This document shows, piece after piece, positions 8,486 through 15,532 of a stretch of 42,446 nt of DNA. Each line of letters begins with the position of its first letter. The first letter of the stretch is position 1. Position numbers and translations under genes: made by a program. The notes beneath the pieces were generated by a model. The model ran no database searches, had not been told where the DNA came from, and worked only from the letters and a program-made list of their open reading frames with translations. Source of the stretch: Burkholderiales bacterium (GTDB lineage: Bacteria; Pseudomonadota; Gammaproteobacteria; Burkholderiales; JAEUOS01); the NCBI GenBank assembly GCA_016790695.1, contig JAEUOS010000164.1, positions 1-42,446 on the forward strand, written 5' to 3'.

Positions 8486-9466
8486 ATGCGGATGCGCACG
8501 CTTCTGGACGCGCTCGACGGCGCGACGCCCGCGGTCTGGGTGCTGGTCGCCGCGGTGCGCGGCTCCGCGCCGCGCGATCCGGGCGCCGGCATGCTGGTGA
8601 CGGCCGACCGGACCGCCGGCACGATCGGCGGCGGCCATCTCGAATGGAAGGCGATCGAACTGGCGCGTGCGCGCCTGCGCAGCGGCGAGCGCAGCGCCAC
8701 ACAGCGCCACTTCCCGCTCGGTCCGGCGCTGGGCCAGTGCTGCGGCGGCGCCGTCGACCTCCTGTTCCTGCCGATCGACGCGGCCGCGCGCGGCTGGGTC
8801 GACGCACTGGCGCGGGCCGAGGCCGCCGGCGGCGCCGTCTGCCTCGCCACGGCGCTCGACGCGGGTCCCGGCCACACGCGCGTGGTCCCCGCGGCGCAGG
8901 CGGTCGCGGCCGGCGTGCTGACGCGCCACGTGTTCGATCCCTGGCCGATCTGGATCTTCGGCGCCGGCCATCTCGGTGCCGCGCTGGTGCAGGTGCTCGG
9001 CGCGCTGCCCTGCGCGATCACCTGGGTCGACGCGCGCGCGGACCTGCTCGCGCGCGCGCCCGCGGCGGACGTCGCGGTGCGGCAGGCCGAACAACCGGCC
9101 GACGAGGTCGGCGACATCCCCGCGGGCGCCGACGTGCTCGTGCTGACCCACAGCCATGCGCTCGACTTCGCCATCGTGCGCGCGCTCGTCGCGCGCGACG
9201 ATCTCGGCATGATCGGGATGGTCGGCTCCGACACCAAGGCGGCACTGTTCCGGCGCCGCCTGGCCGACCGCGGGGTGTCGGCGCCGGCGATCGCGCGCCT
9301 GGTCTGCCCGATCGGCGCAAAGGCGCACGGCGACAAGCATCCGGGCGCGATCGCCGTCGGCGTCGCCGCGGATCTGCTGGCGCGCCGTGCCGCCCGGCGC
9401 GCGCAGACGGACGGCGCACGGGGCGCAGCGCCGGACGGCGCGGCCTGCGCGGAGGCGGCACGATGA
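8486..9466 (+). CDS. xdhC: xanthine dehydrogenase accessory protein
   Basis: This 326-residue protein binds molybdenum cofactor, promotes its sulfuration and inserts it into XdhB without being part of the mature enzyme. The XdhC/CoxI N-terminal domain carries VRGSAPRDPGAGMLV and GTIGGGHLEWKAIE. A QCCGGAVDLLF motif with paired cysteines sits near residues 80-90. The C-terminal Rossmann half starts at WIFGAGHLGAAL and includes MIGMVGSDTKAALFRRRL. The start at 8486 is 4 nt after the xdhB stop; an in-frame ATG at 8420 would run inside xdhB and is not favoured. The stop overlaps the ABC ATPase start (ATGA). A low-complexity Ala/Arg-rich tail closes the protein. Confidence 0.93.
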   Translation: MRMRTLLDALDGATPAVWVLVAAVRGSAPRDPGAGMLVTADRTAGTIGGGHLEWKAIELARARLRSGERSATQRHFPLGPALGQCCGGAVDLLFLPIDAAARGWVDALARAEAAGGAVCLATALDAGPGHTRVVPAAQAVAAGVLTRHVFDPWPIWIFGAGHLGAALVQVLGALPCAITWVDARADLLARAPAADVAVRQAEQPADEVGDIPAGADVLVLTHSHALDFAIVRALVARDDLGMIGMVGSDTKAALFRRRLADRGVSAPAIARLVCPIGAKAHGDKHPGAIAVGVAADLLARRAARRAQTDGARGAAPDGAACAEAAR

Positions 9467-10989
9467 CCGCACCCGCAGGCACGCCGCGGCTTGCGCTGCG
9501 CGGCATCAGCAAGCGCTATCCGGGCGTGCTGGCCAACGACAACGTGTCGCTGTCGGTCGCGCCCGGCGAGATCCACGGCCTGATCGGCGAGAACGGCGCC
9601 GGCAAGTCGACGCTCATGAAGATCGTCTACGGCGCGGTGCGCCCGGACGCCGGCGAGGTCCTCTGGGACGGGGCGCCGCTGCCGGCGCACTCGCCGGCAC
9701 AGGCGCGACGTGCCGGCATCGGCATGGTGTTCCAGCACTTCTCCCTGTTCGACACCCTGACGGTGGCGGAGAACGTGCTGCTCGCGCTGCCCGGCGTGAC
9801 CGATCGGGCCGGACTGGCACGCGACATCGAGGCGATGGGCGAGCACTACGGTCTGCCGGTCAATGCCGCCCAGCACGTCTATTCGCTGTCGGTCGGCGAG
9901 CGCCAGCGCGTCGAGATCATCCGCTGCCTGCTGCAGAAGCCGCGCCTGCTCATCATGGACGAACCGACGTCGGTGCTGACGCCGCAGGCCGTCGAGCGGC
10001 TGTTCGCCACGCTGCGCCAGCTCGCGTCCGAGGGCGTGTCGATCCTCTACATCAGCCACAAGCTCGAGGAGGTGCGCGCGCTGTGCTCGCGCGCCACGGT
10101 GCTGCGCGGCGGGCGCGTGACCGGCACCTGCGACCCGCGCCAGGAGAGCGTCGCGAGCCTGTCGCGCATGATGATCGGCGCCGAGCCCCCGCGCGCGACC
10201 GGCGCCGCGCGCCAGCCCGGCGCCGCGCTGCTCGAGATCGACCGGCTGACGATGCCGCCGCTGGAGCGCACCGGCAAGGCGCTCGACGCGGTGTCGCTCA
10301 CCGTGCGCGCCGGGGAGGTGGTCGGCATCGCCGGCGTGTCGGGCAACGGCCAGGGCGAGCTGCTCGCGCTGATCTCCGGCGAGGACCGGCGCGCGCCGCC
10401 GCAGTCGGTGCGCCTGGCCGGCGCGCCCGTCGGCGGCAGCGGGGTCGTCGCGCGGCGCGCGCACGGGCTGGCGTTCGTGCCCGAGGAGCGGCTCGGCCGC
10501 GGCGCCGTGCCCGTGCTCGGGCTGCACCTGAACACGCTGCTCACGCACGATGCCGGCCTCACGCGCGGCGGCCTGATCTCCGCGTCGGCGATCGTCGCGC
10601 TCGCCGCGTCGATCATCGCGCGCTTCGACGTCCGCACGGCGGGCCCGACGGCGGCCGCCAAGAGCCTGTCGGGCGGCAATCTGCAGAAGTTCATCGTCGG
10701 CCGCGAGGTGGTCAAGCAGCCGCGCGTGTTCGTCGTCGCGCAGCCGACCTGGGGCGTCGACGTCGGCGCGGCGGCGCGCATCCGCCAGGAACTCGTGGCG
10801 CTGGCCGACGCCGGGTCGGCCGTGCTGGTGGTGTCGGAAGAACTCGACGAGCTGTTCGAGATCTGCGACGCGCTGCACGTCATCGCCGGGGGCCGGCTGT
10901 CGGCGCGCATTCCGGTGGCGCAGGCGAGCGTGGAGCGCATCGGCGCGCTCATGGGCGGCGGCGCCGAGACGGAGGGCGCCCATGCCTAG
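9463..10989 (+). CDS. BMP-type nucleoside ABC importer, ATP-binding protein
   Basis: This 508-residue protein is a tandem ABC ATPase of the sugar/nucleoside type (RbsA-like, NupO/YufO family). Domain 1 has Walker A GENGAGKST at 42-50, the signature LSVGERQRVE and Walker B LLIMDEPTS. Domain 2 has a degenerate Walker A (GVSGNGQGE, no GKS/T) with signature LSGGNLQKF and AQPTWGVDVGA in place of a canonical Walker B. This asymmetry is normal in the family. It is translationally coupled to xdhC by an ATGA overlap and overlaps the first permease by 8 nt. The position behind xanthine dehydrogenase and before guanine deaminase argues for purine nucleoside or base import. Which purine is carried cannot be read from sequence. 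Confidence 0.92.
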   Translation: MTAPAGTPRLALRGISKRYPGVLANDNVSLSVAPGEIHGLIGENGAGKSTLMKIVYGAVRPDAGEVLWDGAPLPAHSPAQARRAGIGMVFQHFSLFDTLTVAENVLLALPGVTDRAGLARDIEAMGEHYGLPVNAAQHVYSLSVGERQRVEIIRCLLQKPRLLIMDEPTSVLTPQAVERLFATLRQLASEGVSILYISHKLEEVRALCSRATVLRGGRVTGTCDPRQESVASLSRMMIGAEPPRATGAARQPGAALLEIDRLTMPPLERTGKALDAVSLTVRAGEVVGIAGVSGNGQGELLALISGEDRRAPPQSVRLAGAPVGGSGVVARRAHGLAFVPEERLGRGAVPVLGLHLNTLLTHDAGLTRGGLISASAIVALAASIIARFDVRTAGPTAAAKSLSGGNLQKFIVGREVVKQPRVFVVAQPTWGVDVGAAARIRQELVALADAGSAVLVVSEELDELFEICDALHVIAGGRLSARIPVAQASVERIGALMGGGAETEGAHA

Positions 10990-12034
10990 GCTCGAGGCCC
11001 GTCCGGCGCCGTCGCCGCTCATGGGCTACCTGGCGCCGGTGCTCGCGCTCGGGCTGACGGTGGTGTTCGGTACGCTGCTCTTCCTCGCGCTGGGCAAGAG
11101 TCCGGTGGCCGGGCTGCGGGTCTTCTTCGTCACGCCGCTGGAGACCCTGCGCGGCTGGTCCGAGGTCGGCCTGAAGATGGTGCCGCTGCTGCTGTGCGCG
11201 CTCGGGCTCGCGATCTGCTACCGCTCCAACGTGTGGAACATCGGCGCCGAGGGCCAGTTCGTGGTCGGCGGCATCGCCGCCGGGGGCGTGGCGCTGCTGG
11301 CGGGCGCCGACGCGCCGCGCGCCTATTTCGTCATCGTCCTCGCCGGCGGCATCGTCGGCGGCCTGGCCTGGGCCGGCGTGACCGCCTTCCTGCGCGATCG
11401 CTTCAACGCCAACGAGATCCTGGTCAGCCTGATGCTGACCTATGTCGGCGGCCTGCTGCTGATCTACCTCGTCAACGGCCCCTGGAAGGATCCGAAGGGC
11501 TTCAACTTCCCCTACAGCAAGACCTTCGATGCGGCGGCGATGGTGCCGCGCCTGTTCCCCGGCACCCGCCTGACCTGGGGCATTGTCCTGGCCGTGGTCG
11601 TCCTCGCGGCGGTCTGGCTGTTCCTCGCACGCTCGAAGGCCGGGTTTCGCCTTGCCGTCGCCGGCCATGCGCCGCTCGCGGCGCGCTTCGCCGGGTTCTC
11701 GGCGCGCGAGGGCATCTGGCTTTCGCTGCTCCTGTGCGGGGCGCTCGCCGGCCTCGCGGGCGCGCTCGAGGTCGCCGGGCCGCTCGGCCAGCTGACGCCG
11801 CAGATCTCCCCGGGATACGGCTTCGCCGCGATCATCGTCGCCTGGCTCGGACGCCTGCACCCGGGCGGCTGCGTGTTCGCCGCCTTCGTGATGGCGCTCA
11901 TCTACATCGGCGGCGAATTGTCGCAGTCGCGCCTGGGACTCCCGGCGGCGATCACGGGCGTGTTCCAGGGCATGCTGCTGCTCGCGCTCCTGACCGCCGA
12001 CACCTTCATCCACTACCGCGTGCGCTGGAGATAG
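10982..12034 (+). CDS. BMP-type nucleoside ABC importer, permease 1
   Basis: This 350-residue inner-membrane protein of the BPD_transp_2 (RbsC/LivM-like) family corresponds to NupP/YufP. Many hydrophobic helices are visible, beginning with the segment near residues 18-40. The diagnostic loop NVWNIGAEGQFVVGG lies near residues 82-96, and RFNANEILVSLMLTY follows. It forms half of the heterodimeric channel with permease 2, whose gene starts 2 nt after this stop. A TMS-rich C-terminus (GVFQGMLLLALLTADTF) ends the protein. No anomalies are seen. Confidence 0.9.
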   Translation: MPRLEARPAPSPLMGYLAPVLALGLTVVFGTLLFLALGKSPVAGLRVFFVTPLETLRGWSEVGLKMVPLLLCALGLAICYRSNVWNIGAEGQFVVGGIAAGGVALLAGADAPRAYFVIVLAGGIVGGLAWAGVTAFLRDRFNANEILVSLMLTYVGGLLLIYLVNGPWKDPKGFNFPYSKTFDAAAMVPRLFPGTRLTWGIVLAVVVLAAVWLFLARSKAGFRLAVAGHAPLAARFAGFSAREGIWLSLLLCGALAGLAGALEVAGPLGQLTPQISPGYGFAAIIVAWLGRLHPGGCVFAAFVMALIYIGGELSQSRLGLPAAITGVFQGMLLLALLTADTFIHYRVRWR

Positions 12035-12036
12035 CG

Positions 12037-12951
12037 ATGGAACAACTGGCCGCGCTGATCGCCGCCACCCTGTCCGCCGGCACGCCGCTGCTGCTGGCGG
12101 GCATCGGACTCCTGGTCAACGAGCGCTCGGGCGTGCTCAACCTGGGCGCGGAAGGCATGATGCTGATCGCCGCCGCCGCCGGGTTCGCGGTCGGATTCCA
12201 CACCGGCAACCCGGTCGCCGGCCTCGCGGCCGGCGCGCTCGCGGGCGTCCTGTTCTCGCTCATCTTCTCCGCGCTCGCGATCGGCCTGGCCACCAACCAG
12301 TACGCGACCGGGCTCGCGCTGACCCTGTTCGGCGCGGGGCTGTCCGCGTTCGCCGGCCTCGCCTATGTCGGCAAGTCGGTGCCGTTCAAGTCGACGTTCG
12401 AGGTGCCGGGCCTGTCGGCGCTGCCGTTCCTGGGCACCGCGTTCTTCAAGCTGCACCCGATGGTCTACCTCGCCCTCGCGCTCACCGGCCTGGTGGCCTG
12501 GGTGCTCGCCCGCACGCGCGCGGGCCTGGTGATCCGCGCGGTCGGCGAATCGCCCGAATCGGCGCACGCGATCGGCTATCCGGTGCGCCTGATCCGCGTC
12601 GGGGCGGTGGCTTTCGGCGGCGCCTGCTGTGGCCTGGCGGGCGCCTACCTCTCGCTCGTCTACACGCCGCTGTGGGTCGAGGGCATGGTGGCGGGGCGCG
12701 GCTGGATCGCGCTCGCGCTGACCACGTTCGCGACCTGGCGGCCCTGGCGGATCGCGCTGGGCGCCTACCTGTTCGGCAGCGTCACCATGATCCAGTTCGC
12801 GCTGCAGGCCGAGGGAGTGGAGATCGCGTCGCAGCTTCTGTCGATGCTGCCGTATATTGCGACCATCGTCGTGCTGGCACTGATTTCCCGCAACCCCGCC
12901 TTCATCCGCCTCAACATGCCGGCCAGCCTCGGCAAGCCGTTCCATCCCTGA
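12037..12951 (+). CDS. BMP-type nucleoside ABC importer, permease 2
   Basis: This 304-residue inner-membrane protein of the same BPD_transp_2 family is NupQ/YufQ-like and shorter than permease 1, as usual. The hallmark NERSGVLNLGAEGMML occurs near residues 28-43. About eight to nine hydrophobic segments follow. The start ATG at 12037 is 2 nt after the permease 1 stop, and the downstream lipoprotein gene begins 40 bp after this stop. Assembly with permease 1 and the dual ATPase is the standard arrangement. Confidence 0.9.
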   Translation: MEQLAALIAATLSAGTPLLLAGIGLLVNERSGVLNLGAEGMMLIAAAAGFAVGFHTGNPVAGLAAGALAGVLFSLIFSALAIGLATNQYATGLALTLFGAGLSAFAGLAYVGKSVPFKSTFEVPGLSALPFLGTAFFKLHPMVYLALALTGLVAWVLARTRAGLVIRAVGESPESAHAIGYPVRLIRVGAVAFGGACCGLAGAYLSLVYTPLWVEGMVAGRGWIALALTTFATWRPWRIALGAYLFGSVTMIQFALQAEGVEIASQLLSMLPYIATIVVLALISRNPAFIRLNMPASLGKPFHP

Positions 12952-12991
12952 TCCCCGCACCCATCCCGTCAACCCCACTGGAGAAAACCCG

Positions 12992-14143
12992 ATGCGCGCA
13001 GTTCGCAGAACCCTGATCCACGGTGCCGCCCTCGGCGTCGCGCTGATCCTCGCCGCCTGCGGCCAGGAGGCCCCGAAGCCGGCGGACAAGCCGGCCGAGA
13101 AGGCGGCCGAGGCGCCGAAGCCCCCGCCCAAGCCCGAGCCGCTCAAGGTGGCGTTCGCCTATGTCGGCCCGGTCGGCGACGGCGGCTGGACCTTCGCCCA
13201 CGACACCGGCCGCAAGGAGGCCGAGAAGGAGTTCGGCGATCGCATCAAGACGTCCTTCGTCGAGAACGTTCCCGAGTCGGCCGATGCCGAGCGCGTCATC
13301 CGCGACATGGCGAGCCAGGGGAACAAGCTGATCTTCGGCACCACCTTCGGTTACATGGAGCCGATGCTCAAGGTCGCGGCCGAGTTCAAGGACGTCAAGT
13401 TCGAGCACGCGACCGGCTACAAGAGCGCGGACAACATGCGCGCCTACGACGTGCGCGCCTACGAGGGCGCCTATGTCGCCGGCATGATCGCCGGCAAGAT
13501 GACCAAGAGCAACACGCTTGGCTTCGTCGCGTCGATTCCGATCCCGGAGGTGATCCGCAACATCAACGCCTTCACGCTCGGCGCGCAGAGCACCAATCCG
13601 AAGGTCAAGACCAAGGTCGTCTGGGTCAACAAGTGGTTCGACCCGGGCAAGGAAGCCGAGGCCGCGACCGCGCTCATCAACGGCGGCGCCGACGTGCTGC
13701 TGCAGAACACCGATTCCTCGGCCGTGCTGCAGACCGCCGAGAAGATGGGCAAGTTCGCCTTCGGCTGGGACAGCGACATGACCGCCTACGGGCCCAAGGC
13801 CCACCTCGGGTCGTCGATCATCAACTGGGCGCCCTACTACAAGAAGGCGATCAAGGAGGCGCTCGAGGGCAGCTGGAAGGTCGAGACCAACTGGTGGGGC
13901 ATGAAGGAGGGCGCCATCGACGTGATCTCCCTGGGCGAGATGGTGCCTGCCGAGGTCAAGAAGATGGCCGAGGACAAGAAGGCCGAGATCAAGGATGGGA
14001 AGTTCCACATCTGGTCCGGCCCGATGGTCGACAACACCGGCAAGGAAGTGCTGGCCAAGGACGCCAAGGGCGACGACAAGTTCATCGCCGGCATCATGTT
14101 CTACGTGAAGGGAGTCGAGGGCAAGGTTCCCTCGGGCAAGTAG
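12992..14143 (+). CDS. BMP-family substrate-binding lipoprotein
   Basis: This 383-residue member of the basic membrane protein (Bmp/Med/TmpC) family is the purine-nucleoside-binding component of the adjacent ABC importer. A lipoprotein signal (residues 1-22) ends in LAAC, so Cys23 would be lipidated; residue +2 is Gly. Residues 24-50 form an unusual Pro/Lys/Ala/Glu-rich linker before the folded domain, which opens with LKVAFAYVGPVGDGGW. Other family features are FGTTFGYMEPM, YEGAYVAGMIAG and GWDSDM. A good ribosome site (GGAG, 8 nt spacing) precedes the ATG, suggesting stronger translation than the permeases, as expected for a binding protein. An intrinsic terminator follows. Confidence 0.92.
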   Translation: MRAVRRTLIHGAALGVALILAACGQEAPKPADKPAEKAAEAPKPPPKPEPLKVAFAYVGPVGDGGWTFAHDTGRKEAEKEFGDRIKTSFVENVPESADAERVIRDMASQGNKLIFGTTFGYMEPMLKVAAEFKDVKFEHATGYKSADNMRAYDVRAYEGAYVAGMIAGKMTKSNTLGFVASIPIPEVIRNINAFTLGAQSTNPKVKTKVVWVNKWFDPGKEAEAATALINGGADVLLQNTDSSAVLQTAEKMGKFAFGWDSDMTAYGPKAHLGSSIINWAPYYKKAIKEALEGSWKVETNWWGMKEGAIDVISLGEMVPAEVKKMAEDKKAEIKDGKFHIWSGPMVDNTGKEVLAKDAKGDDKFIAGIMFYVKGVEGKVPSGK

Positions 14144-14183
14144 CAGGGCGGCGCGGGCGGCAGCCGCCGCCGGCCGCGCGACG

Positions 14184-14208
14184 AGCCCGCGCCTGGCGCG
14201 GGCTTTTT
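14184..14208 (+). terminator. intrinsic terminator between bmp lipoprotein and guaD
   Basis: A GC-rich perfect hairpin (arms AGCCCGCGCC and GGCGCGGGCT, with inner pairs opening to form the loop) is followed by TTTTT. It lies 40 nt after the binding-protein stop and just before guaD. It may end most transcripts or set a lower level of guaD. Confidence 0.8.
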
Positions 14209-14224
14209 CATGGGAGAGCGGACG

Positions 14225-15532
14225 ATGGGCGTGACGGCGATCCTGGCCGACTTCCTGCACTGCACCGCCGACCCCGGCCTCGCGGCCGGGGGCGACGGCG
14301 TCGAGATCGTGCGCGACGGCGCGCTGCTGGTCCGCGACGGCAGGATCGAGCGGCTTCTGCCCGCGCGCGCGCTCGAGGCGGGGCCCGACGTCGCCATCGA
14401 CGACTGGCGCGGGCACCTCGCGGTGCCAGGTTTCATCGACACCCACGTCCATTACCCGCAGGTCGACGTGGTCGCGAGCTACGGCGCCCAGCTGCTCGAC
14501 TGGCTCGAGCGCTACACCTTTCCGGCCGAGCGGCGCTTTGCCGATCGCGCCTACGCCGATGCCGCTGCCGCGTTCTTCCTCGACCGCCTGCTCGAGAACG
14601 GCACCACCACCGCGGCGGTCTACTGCACCGTGCATCCGCAGTCGGTCGACGCGTTCTTCACCGCGGCCCTGCGCCGCGGGCTCCGGATGATCGCGGGCAA
14701 GTTGCTGATGGACCGCAACTGCCCGGACGACCTCCGGGACAGCGCGCGCACCGGCTACGACGACAGCCGCGCGCTGGTCGAGCGCTGGCACGGCCGCGGC
14801 CGGCTCGGCTATGCGATCACGCCGCGCTTTGCGCCGACCTCGACGCCGGAACAGCTGGCGCTGGCCGCGCAACTCGCGCGCGAGGTCCCCGATGCCTGGA
14901 TCCAGAGCCACGTCGCCGAGAACCGCGACGAGGTGGACTGGGCCCGATCGCTGTTCCCCGAGGCCGCCAGCTACCTCGACATCTACGATCGCGCCGGCCT
15001 GCTGCGCGACCGCGCGGTCTACGGGCACTGCATCTGGCTCGACGACGCCGATCGCCGGCGCATGGCGCAGCGCGGTGCCGCGGCCGCGTTCTGCCCGACC
15101 TCGAACCTGTTTCTCGGCAGCGGGCTCTACGACCTCGCGGCCGCGCGCGCCGCCGGCATGCGCACCGGGCTGGCGACGGACATCGGCGGCGGCACCAGCT
15201 ACTCGATGCTCGCGACCCTGGCCGAGGCCTACAAGGTCCAGCAGCTCCAGGGCGTGTCGGTGCCCCCGGCGCAATCGCTGTACCTGGCGACGCTCGGCGG
15301 CGCCGTCGCACTGGGTCTGGCGGACCGGATCGGCAGTTTCCGACCGGGCCGCGAGGCCGACCTGGTGCTGCTCGACCGCAACGCCACGCCGGCCCTGGCG
15401 CGCCGCACGGCCGCCTCGGCCGACGCCCTCGACGATTTCTTCGCCTTCATGATGCTCGGCGACGCACGCGCGGTGGCGGCGACCTACGTGCTCGGCTCGC
15501 GGGTGGCCGCGCCGGCCGCAGCGTCCGGCTGA
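14225..15532 (+). CDS. guaD: guanine deaminase
   Basis: This 435-residue metal-dependent amidohydrolase converts guanine to xanthine and ammonia, feeding xanthine dehydrogenase encoded upstream. Zinc ligands expected in the family are visible: His74 and His76 in FIDTHVHYPQ, then SHVAEN and GHCIWL, and the Asp in ATDIGGGTSYSML. The guanine deaminase signature region ERYTFPAERRFAD is present, as is FCPTSNLFLGSG. Start 14225 is chosen because GGGAGAG sits about 7 nt upstream; an in-frame ATG at 14210 lies before that site. An intrinsic terminator precedes the gene. Its 3' end overlaps the opposite-strand histidine kinase by 49 bp. Confidence 0.93.
   Translation: MGVTAILADFLHCTADPGLAAGGDGVEIVRDGALLVRDGRIERLLPARALEAGPDVAIDDWRGHLAVPGFIDTHVHYPQVDVVASYGAQLLDWLERYTFPAERRFADRAYADAAAAFFLDRLLENGTTTAAVYCTVHPQSVDAFFTAALRRGLRMIAGKLLMDRNCPDDLRDSARTGYDDSRALVERWHGRGRLGYAITPRFAPTSTPEQLALAAQLAREVPDAWIQSHVAENRDEVDWARSLFPEAASYLDIYDRAGLLRDRAVYGHCIWLDDADRRRMAQRGAAAAFCPTSNLFLGSGLYDLAAARAAGMRTGLATDIGGGTSYSMLATLAEAYKVQQLQGVSVPPAQSLYLATLGGAVALGLADRIGSFRPGREADLVLLDRNATPALARRTAASADALDDFFAFMMLGDARAVAATYVLGSRVAAPAAASG

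Noticed and set aside
6070..11022. A very long open frame (about 1,650 codons) on the minus strand opposite xdhA-xdhC and the ABC ATPase.
   Set aside because: The translation is low-complexity (Arg, Ala, Gly, His-rich) with no domain, while the plus strand encodes five clear overlapping family proteins. Long antisense frames are an expected artefact of high GC.
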